Assembly (NCBI GenBank): GCA_964006375.1
Contig: OZ023265.1
Location: 167,364,118-167,428,117 of the forward strand
Reading direction: 5' to 3'
Length of the DNA stretch: 64,000 nucleotides
Source of the DNA: Tillus elongatus
Lineage: Eukaryota; Arthropoda; Insecta; Coleoptera; Cleridae
Position 1 is the stretch's first letter; each line of letters starts with the position of its first letter. The position numbers were made by a program, and so were the translations under genes. Below are positions 56,613 to 64,000 of the stretch, piece by piece. Below the pieces are notes generated by a model. The model saw nothing but the letters and a program-made list of their open reading frames with translations, ran no database searches and was not told the origin of the DNA.

Positions 56613-57865
56613 AGAGAGGTCGCCAACAGCACGTCGGTGGGCAAGGGATGTCAGCCTTTGGGTGAGGGTAGGGTCACCGATAAGACGTATAGCTCTCTTC
56701 TGAATGGAGTCCACGATAGCGAGTGTAGAAGCGACAGCGGCACCCCAGATGTGGGATCAGTATTCGAGGTTTGGCCTTATTTGTGAAGTATATAAGGTAC
56801 AAAGATTAGTTGGTGAAAAGTATTTGTGAGCCCGGAAGAGGAAACCTAATTTATTAGCAGCCGCTTCTGCAATTAATGTGACATCTTGGTGCCAATTGAG
56901 ATTTCGATCCACAGAAATGCCAACAAGTGAAAAGGACTCATTACTTTGAATAACTTGGTCTTGGTTGTTCATTGTGATGGGTCTATAGGGCTGGTGTATC
57001 TCTTATGAGATAGAAAGCAAGATTGAGATTTGGTGGAGTTAAATTGTACAAGATTCCTACTTCCCCAGTCTAATATTTTTGGAGATATAGAGAGACAGAA
57101 TCCTCCATGAGTCTGCGATCCTCGTCTAATTGGACTAAAGCGACAGGCTTAGAATATTGTATATTTGAATGGAGGGTGCTGTCGTCCGCGTAACTGTGAA
57201 CTGGGTTGGATGTGCTAGAGAGGAGGTCATTGATGTGGAGAAGAAACAATGTAGGGGCTAAAGCTGAACCTTGAGGGACTCCTGCATTAATTGGATACAG
57301 TTTAGAGGAATAGCCATCCACGACAACAGAAATGCTCCGGTTGGAGAGTAAATATGCTGTCTAGGTACAGAGTTTTGGTGGTAGGCCATAGGCCTGAAGT
57401 TTATTAACCAGCGCCGCGTGCCAGACCTGGTCGAATGCTTTGGATATGTCTAGAGCGACAATCTGGGATTCACCGTGTAGTTCCATAGACTTGTTCCAAG
57501 AATGGCTGACAAAGGAAAGGAGGTCGGCAATTGATCTGCGCTGACGGAATCCATACTGTCTGTCGTGGATTAGACTGTGTTTTTCAAAAAATTTTAGTAA
57601 TTCGGTGTTTATATAATTTTCCATCACTTTAGAGACGACTGAAAGGAGAGAAATAGGCCTGTAGTTGCTAGGAAGCGCTTGGATCCTTTCTTGGGAACGG
57701 GATGTACTCGAGCAGTTCTTCAGTTACTAAGGAATATGCCTCTATTGTAAGATGTCTGAAACAGACGAGTCAGGACAGGAGCAAGTTCTGGTGCGCATTT
57801 TTTGAGAACAATTGCTGGGATCTCGTCAAGGCTAGAGGCTTTCCTGGTATTAAGAGAAGAAAGCA
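55947..57865 (-). mobile_element. LINE-D: LINE-A family copy nested in LINE-4
   Basis: The 3' end carries a T-run (A tail in sense) at 55949-55957. RT blocks: RQYGFRQRRSIADLLSFV, VALDISKAFDQVWHAALV, NAGVPQGSALAPTLFLLH, HSYADDSTLHSNIQ, SFSLVGISVDRNLNWHQD and SQIRPNLEY. YADD is intact. Frameshifts and stops break the frame (near 57070, 57361 and elsewhere). It is 5'-truncated at about 57865 in KASSLDEIPAI. A (TA)n-bearing insert lies at 56267-56610. No obvious target duplication was seen. Confidence 0.85.
56267..56610. repeat. Paired (TA)n tracts with 200-bp spacer, inserted in LINE-D
   Basis: (TA)n at 56267-56332 and 56532-56610 flank 56333-56531, which contains AATAAATTTTTCCGAAAGCT and TAAAGAGTTTTATTCTACAA and is unlike the TA-core body. 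LINE-D coding sequence is contiguous across it (position equivalent to 25830-25865 in LINE-C, where a GA-repeat expansion occurs). Confidence 0.75.
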
Positions 57866-58440
57866 GAGCAGCGCTTAGCGAAGACCAAGGGATTTGCCAT
57901 TTCTGTCTATAAAAATTTGCTATATGTGCAGAAACGTCGGAGTCAAGTTGAAGAGGACTTAGAGTATCGATTAAGACAACATTTCTGGCACATTCGTCTG
58001 CATCTTCATTTCCAGTGATTCCACAGTGTGATGGGACAAATATAAGTCTGATAGTTTGCCAGACTGCAAGGCACAATGAATAGATTCTTGTACTTGAATT
58101 ACAGGATGGTCGTTTGGGTACAGGTTTGTGAGTGAGCTAATCGACGAAAGAGGATCGGTGCATATTAAGGAGTTATCGCAATGAGAGTTGACGAATGTGT
58201 TAGTTGCTATCATTTTGTCGTGTATAGTTCTGCTGTATAGTTACTATATATTGACGGTAAGTGATATGCTACTTCCTTTAGTGCAGAAGTGATACTACAT
58301 CCGACACCAGTTTCACTTTTTGATCCATTATTACCAAGAATTATATCATATCCATATCTAGAGATAATCTCTTTGAAATAATCTATTGACACATTCAGCT
58401 GGTAATACATTCGATTTTTGCGATTAAAAAGTATCAGTAG
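57866..58440 (-). pseudogene. LINE-4 RNase H domain, decayed
   Basis: Reading downward: DIILGNNGSKSETGVGCSIT (usual form TDGSK, so the first catalytic Asp is Asn), NYTAELYTT (Glu), NSLICTDPLSSISSL (Asp), then after a frame break IRLIFVPSHCGITGNEDADE (last Asp) and FYRQKWQIPWSSLS. It continues at 55946 beyond LINE-D. RT sequence is not visible further upstream. Confidence 0.75.
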
Positions 58441-58680
58441 CACAAAGTGCGATGTAAGACAGGACTTGCCATCTCGTTGCGAGACCAAGTAGTATGTTGT
58501 CACGACAATTCCAAATAACACAATATGTTATAAAACAGTGTGTACAACCAACTAACAATTTAGTAAATTGTCAGCCCTGGCCCATTTCTTTCCTAATATA
58601 GGGATAATATATGTAAGGCTAGATGTATTCTCACCACAATTAGAACCGTACACCGGTTTCGCTCTAATCAGTAGGTGGAA
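58441..58680 (-). repeat. Fold-back family fragment
   Basis: CAAGTAGTATGTTGTCACGA, GTCAGCCCTGGCCCATTTCT, TGTAAGGCTAGATGTATTCT and CACCGGTTTCGCTCTAAT match the family in reverse orientation. It adjoins LINE-4. Confidence 0.85.
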
Positions 58681-58892
58681 AATCAATGGTCCATGGAGAA
58701 ATAGCACCATTGCATAAGATTTGTCGGATCTGGATTGAAAATATGATTAAGCTTTTTTATATGTAAAGAAAACGGTAGCTGTGCTGAAACGTTCGCATCA
58801 TAGAACCTGCTGAATTTGTAGACTGAATTACTTGGGTTTGCTGATATCTTAGCCGCATATCTCAAGCGTAATTATTCTCTTCTTAACTTAAT
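58681..58892. other. No gene recognised
   Basis: Short spacer between two fold-back family copies. Confidence 0.4.
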
Positions 58893-60115
58893 TGGAGGCT
58901 CGTTTTATAACATTTTGTGTTATTTGGAGCTGTCGTGACAACATACTACCTGGTTCCGCACCGAGATGGCGACCCTGTCATACATTTCACAATGTCCTAG
59001 GCGGCTGGCTACCATAGCCGTATTACTTTATATGTTTGTTCTCGCTGTAATTAGTATATCAACGGCACGTCTGCAAACTGCCGTTGACGAGCTGCACGAC
59101 TGGTTACACAAATCGTGCCTAACCATAAACCCCGAGAAAAGCACAGCAATTCTATTCACCAAGAAGAGAGACACACCTCATAGTCATGTAACCCTAAACA
59201 ACACCAGTATTCCCTGGCAAGACTCCGTCAAATATATCGGGGTTTACCTAGACAAACATCTAACATGTTTCCCCCAAGTCCAATACGCCAGCAAAAAAGC
59301 TTCGATCTTCATATCGAAGTTCTTCTCACTTCTTAACAGAAGATCAGTACTGTCCATTGACAATAAACTGTTTATCTACAAAGCAATAATCCGACCAGCC
59401 TTGACCTATACGGCACCCGCATGGGCCACAGCTGCGAATACCCATATCAAAGCCCTCCAAACCATCCAGAACAAAATTATGAGAATGGTTACAGGCGCAC
59501 CATGGTTTGTCAAAAACACCCAGATCCACGACGATCTGAACATGCCCACAATTCTTGAGTTCATTACTCAATTAGCCAAAACTCAATATTTTAAAGCAGC
59601 CGCTCATCCAAATGCTCTTCTACGTAGGGCCACAGACTACGAAGAGCACCTTCATAAGCGCCCCAAGCTTATTCTGACCCGGTAAAGCCCCGGCGCCTCA
59701 ACAAAATGGTAACAAACTCCAAAGTCATGTGTGTTCCTAAACCGACGGAGATATTGACCCAAAGTCCGGTACTCCACCGGGAGTGGAGTTTAGTGGGTGC
59801 GAGTCCCACACTACCTCGTATTCCCACTCACCATTATGGTGGGAGGTCTGAGTGTGTGCATAACTTGGCATTCTCCACTCCTGTTTAAATCATGAAAAAT
59901 TAGTATACCGTACTGACGAGCTCTAAGTAGAGCGAAACCGGTCTGCGGTTCTAATTATGGTGAGAATATATCTAGCCTTACATAGATTGTCCCTATATTA
60001 GGAAAGAGAGAGGCCAGGGCTGACAATTTACAAAATTGTTAGTTGGGTACACATTTCTATTTTATGAGATTTTGTGTTATTTTGGAGCTGTCGTACATTT
60101 CACAATGTTAAAAGA
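58893..60115 (+). repeat. Fold-back family copy interrupted by a Jockey LINE
   Basis: The left part 58893-59058 (TGTTATTTGGAGCTGTCGTG, CCGAGATGGCGACCCTGTCA) and the right part 59898-60115 (ATACCGTACTGACGAGCTCT, GAGCGAAACCGGTCTGCGG) are the two halves of one unit. The halves join at AATTAGTATA, which is duplicated around the LINE. Confidence 0.85.
59059..59897 (+). mobile_element. Jockey-clade LINE 3' end, 5'-truncated, with 10-bp target duplication
   Basis: Flanked by AATTAGTATA (59049-59058 and 59898-59907). The single open frame to the TAA at 59685 reads ARLQTAVDELHDWLHKSCLT, INPEKSTAILFTKKRDTP, IPWQDSVKYIGVYLDKHLTC, LLNRRSVLSIDNKLFIYKAI, IRPALTYTAPAWATAANT and IMRMVTGAPWFVKN, the RT C-terminal (thumb) region of Jockey-clade LINEs. 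The catalytic region is absent because of truncation. A 3' UTR of about 210 bp ends in GAAAA. The open frame (239 codons, beginning in the fold-back repeat) is a chimera. Confidence 0.9.
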
Positions 60116-60511
60116 AAAGATTTAATTATATAACAGTAATTGGGCTTTTTTTATGAGGCTTGAGGCTATAAATAAAACGAAAAGCAATTAATTATAATTA
60201 GCCATCCCGAGATCATTTAAAGCTTTAGTTGAAGTGTATTTTAGAGTATATCGACATTAAATTATTCTGTTCAGCCCTTTCAACTTTACCAAATAGATTT
60301 TATCATTACCAAGAAATGTTACAGAAGTTTGTTTAACTTCAGCACAAAATGTCACATTTTTTAATGTCAAAATGCAAATTAATTTCTTGACAAATACAGT
60401 GTGTCCAAGATAAGATGGGCATCTCCCCATAGCAGTTACAGACTTGTTTACATGGGAGAAAAGTTGCGCACTTAAAAGCCCAACAAAATGGAGCTTAGAC
60501 ATATAAAAAAA
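60116..60511. other. No gene recognised
   Basis: AT-rich spacer. TACAGTGTGTCCAAGATAAG at about 60397 has a Tc1-like look but no partner end was found. Confidence 0.35.
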
Positions 60512-61235
<724 letters not shown>

Positions 61236-61507
61236 AAATTGTTTTTGAGATTTTGAAAATTTTGGATTTTTCGATTTCACATAGTACTTATTTCAGGCCT
61301 AAATGGTGGACCTACACCAATACCGATGATACTTCACCACACCAACTTTTCATTTTATTTAACGTACCATTACAAATTTTTGAGTCCGATATTTCGTCTT
61401 TGGGGGACCATCATCAACTTTTTTTTTAAATACGGCCCTCATTTTCTGAACTGAACCCGGGGTAGGACAGGGTTTCACGGGGGTATGGCTGCAAAATGTG
61501 ACAAAGT
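61236..61507. other. No gene recognised
   Basis: An acceptor-like CTTATTTCAG at about 61296 precedes an open frame (RPKWWTYTNTDDTSPHQL ...) to a TAA at 61429, but there is no further support. The end carries C-rich repeat remnants (CCCGGGGTAGGACAGGGTTT). Confidence 0.3.
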
Positions 61508-63156
61508 TCTAGACGCAGAAAGTGCGTTATGGTAGTGATTTTTTATTAAATGCTTCAAATTTGAATAACTCAATTTACTATTAACTTAGAAAGTTGAATT
61601 TTGGTATGTAGTAAGGTTTTCCCCAGGCAACATATCCACCAAATTTCATGAAAATAAGTTTGTAATTTTCGGGGAAATGTTTTTTTCGAAATAAAAATAA
61701 AAATTTAAATAACTCAATTCTCTATAAACCTAGAAAGTTGAATTTTGGTGTGTAGTAAGGTCTTTCCCAAGGCAACATATCCCCCCCCCCCTTACACTTA
61801 GTTATTATGGGGGAGGCCAGGCTTGGACTATACAGACTAGCCTGCAATGGTAGACTGAAGATCAACCTAGGCTTCAGGGACCACTGCAAAATTCAGGAGA
61901 TCGTGAAGGAGCCCAACCTTGAAATGAGATCAGACTTCGCGAGCCCGCGAATGTACAGGAAAAACAACTTTACAGTGGAAATCTCCGACCGCGAGGCATG
62001 GCGGGAGGAGACGCCGGGCATACCACGGGACGCGCTCGTCTGGTTCACGGACGGATCCGGCGGGGAGCGTGGGACGGGGGCAGGTGTTTACGCGGAAGGA
62101 CCGAGGGTAAGTCATAGTATTTCCCTCGGAGCCCATGCAACGGTGTTTCAGGCTGAAATATACGCCATCCTGCACTGTCTGCACGAGAACAAGAGGAGGG
62201 GCTACACCAAGAAGCGGATCCTCACAGCCACATACAGCCAGGCAGCCCTTAAGACACTAAGTAGCCCACGGGTAAATTCCTGGCTCGTGAGTGAGTGCCG
62301 AGACGAGACGAGCGACCTGGCTGGACAGAATGAGGTGACCCTCATCTGGGTGCCGTGTCACTCCGGGGTCAAAGGCGATGAAGAAGCTGACAGTCTCGCG
62401 AAGAGAGGGTTAGCAGAACCATTTATGGGACCAGAACCAGCTCTGGGCGTGACAAAGAGCACTGCCAGGGGAGCCATTATGTGCTGGGTCAGAAAACAAC
62501 ACAAGGTGTACTGGGCGGACTGTCCATGGCTCAGACATGGGAAGTCAATAATTGACGGACCCAGTTCAAAGAGAGCTGTGGATCTGTTAAATCTTAGCAT
62601 ACAGCTCAGAAACACAACAAGTCTCTTGACGGGACACATGGCCCCGTCAAGAAACACCTGCATAAAATGGGGCGGTTCAAAGGGGACCTCGCATGCAGAC
62701 TCTGCGGCGAGGGGGAGGAATCAGCCCAGCACATCTTGTGCGAGTGTAAAGCTCTGGACCGCAAAAGACAACTGATCTACGGTCAGTCTAGACCGGAGAC
62801 AGAGCAATATAAAACTTCACCCTACCAATCGCTGTGCAGACTAGTTCAAGGTACAGTGATTTGGAATGGGTGGAGTAAGACTAAGGGTATGCACAATCAA
62901 CCAAAGGTTGCAGGGCTATCGGGGCGGCCAGGTTGCGGACGAGCCCTGGGGGAAAAAAGGCAACATACCCAACAAATTTCATTAAAATATCTTTGTATTT
63001 TTCGAAGAAAAATTTTTTTTCGAAAGAGAACTCAATATTTTCACGGAAAACCTTGTCAGATTTTCCTGGCTAACGAACTCATTCAAACCATTAGTAAAAG
63101 AAAGGCACTTGCCGAGTTTCATCAAAATGGGTTCATTATTTTTTGAGTTATCCGTT

Positions 63157-63248
<92 letters not shown>

Positions 63249-63365
63249 AAATTTAAACTGACCCCGGATAAGGGTTCTAGGGGTCCTGGTTCGCGCTCAT
63301 TTGAAAAAATTGTCTCACCATCGCAACATCTCTATTACTGATTTTTTTTAAATAAAAATTAACTG
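61508..63365 (+). repeat. TA-core family element interrupted by LINE-R copy 3
   Basis: Head TCTAGACGCAGAAAGTGCG at 61508, body to 61779, then the LINE insert, body again from 62957 (AACATACCCAACAAATTTCA), (TA)n at 63159-63240, flank (GACCCCGGATAAGGGTTCTA) and tail (TTACTGATTTTTTTTAAATA) ending at about 63365. Confidence 0.9.
61780..62956 (+). mobile_element. RNase H LINE (LINE-R) copy 3, nested in TA-core element, inactive
   Basis: Flanked by an 11-bp duplication AAGGCAACATA (61769-61779 and 62957-62967), ending in a short A run. The open frame from 61807 reads GLYRLACNGRLKINLGFRD, VWFTDGSGGERGTG (Asp), QAEIYAILHCLHEN (Glu), then TATYSQAALKTLSS, where relatives have TDSQ, so the third catalytic acid is Tyr. 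CHSGVKGDEEADSLAKR keeps the last Asp but has Cys for Gly. A frame break at about 62640 shifts the zinc-knuckle CRLCGEGEESAQHILCEC into another frame (62667 onward). A C run at 61781-61791 precedes the LINE sequence. Confidence 0.9.
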
Positions 63366-64000
63366 AAAAGGCAGCTTCTAGATGTCCAGCTAAGCTGTTT
63401 TTTTTTTCGTATTTTCGCCCATACTTTCTATCGTCCCCGCCCAGCACCTCTATTCTCTCTTGGTCCCGTAACTATCTTGTGAGTTGTTTGCAATAATTTT
63501 TTCTTGTATGGAGATCCAAGGGGGGTTCTAGGCATGTTTCTGAAAAAAATGCTAAAAACCCTTCGGGAGGTAAACTACAGATTTACCGAACCTTGATATA
63601 AACATATAAAGTTTCAAACTGGTCCCCGATATGGATTCACGGGGGCTTAAATCGCGCTTATTAGAAGAACTGAACGAACAAAAGCAATTTTTTCGACGAA
63701 AATTCGCTAAAAGTAAAATGAACTAGATCTAAGGCATTCTAAGCGTTGCGTTATTTTGATTATTGATTTGATTTCGCATAAATTACTGAAATAGACAGAA
63801 TTATTGGATTTCTAATTTAGCCATAAACCTTCCAATCAAATAAACATAAATTAATAAGTTAATTGTTACAGTAGCTGTATCTGAATTAGTTAACGATATT
63901 ATATCTCGACGTAGGCAACCAGTAATTCGCCTGTGTTATTATGGTGTGACGTCAGAATCAGTGTTTACAAACAAATGCTTTTTACACGACTGAAAATAAT
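63366..64000. other. C-rich repeat copy, TA-less tail, then nothing recognised
   Basis: 63380-63570 repeats 51355-51560. 63588-63712 is a TA-core tail side without a TA tract (ATAAAGTTTCAAACTGGTCC, CCGATATGGATTCACGGGGG, ATTTTTTCGACGAAAATTCG). From 63713 to the end nothing was recognised. Confidence 0.55.

Noticed and set aside
61297..61431. Possible exon after CTTATTTCAG
   Set aside because: The acceptor is plausible but the frame is Phe/Leu-rich, sits beside repeat remnants and lacks other support.

Overview
The window looks like a stretch of an AT-rich insect-type (arthropod) nuclear genome that is almost entirely transposable-element debris. No bacterial features, rRNA operons or CRISPR arrays are visible. 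The evidence is many decayed non-LTR retrotransposons (LINEs), Tc1/mariner-superfamily and pogo transposases with an insect flavour (a DUF4817-type N-terminal helix-turn-helix in several), and about twenty long (TA)n tracts embedded in one recurring interspersed repeat family. No complete host gene could be recognised. Two short exon-like segments with plausible splice sites (15873-15983 and 18460-18533, plus strand) are the best candidates for host coding sequence.

Layout. 1-4000: a decayed long-TIR DDE transposon (minus) with a LINE copy (called LINE-A here) next to or inside it. 4000-7200: members of the TA-core repeat family, a tandem array and a G-rich palindrome. 7800-8830: a fold-back, partly tandem family. 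9482-12001: the best preserved DNA transposon, about 2.5 kb with roughly 500-bp terminal inverted repeats and a broken transposase, followed by LINE-B. 14.8-15.8 kb: a TA-core element. 16.1-21.7 kb: three LINE pieces, one nested inside another with a clean 12-bp target duplication. 22.9-24.8 kb: a LINE reverse transcriptase split by a TA-core element. 25.4-28.2 kb: LINE-C and a transposase fragment. 28.5-37.6 kb: mostly TA-core elements plus a tRNA-like unit. 37.6-43.5 kb: two DD41D-type transposase pseudogenes, a fold-back insert and recent local duplications. 45.0-48.1 kb: a pogo/Tigger transposase split by a TA-core element. 52.1-54.7 kb: the 5' half of another LINE with a PHD-finger ORF1. 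55.2-60.1 kb: a LINE with RNase H split by LINE-D, then fold-back repeats split by a Jockey-clade LINE end. 60.5-63.4 kb: two TA-core elements, one interrupted by another RNase H LINE fragment.

Nothing here works together as a pathway. The interest is stratigraphic: at least six nested insertions can be ordered in time, and the TA-core family (inverted CGCAGCAAGTGCG-type end motif, a ladder of roughly 141-bp units, a (TA)n core, and a hairpin-forming other end) is the most distinctive unexplained structure in the window. Its likeness to non-autonomous Helentron/HINE elements is an inference and was not tested.
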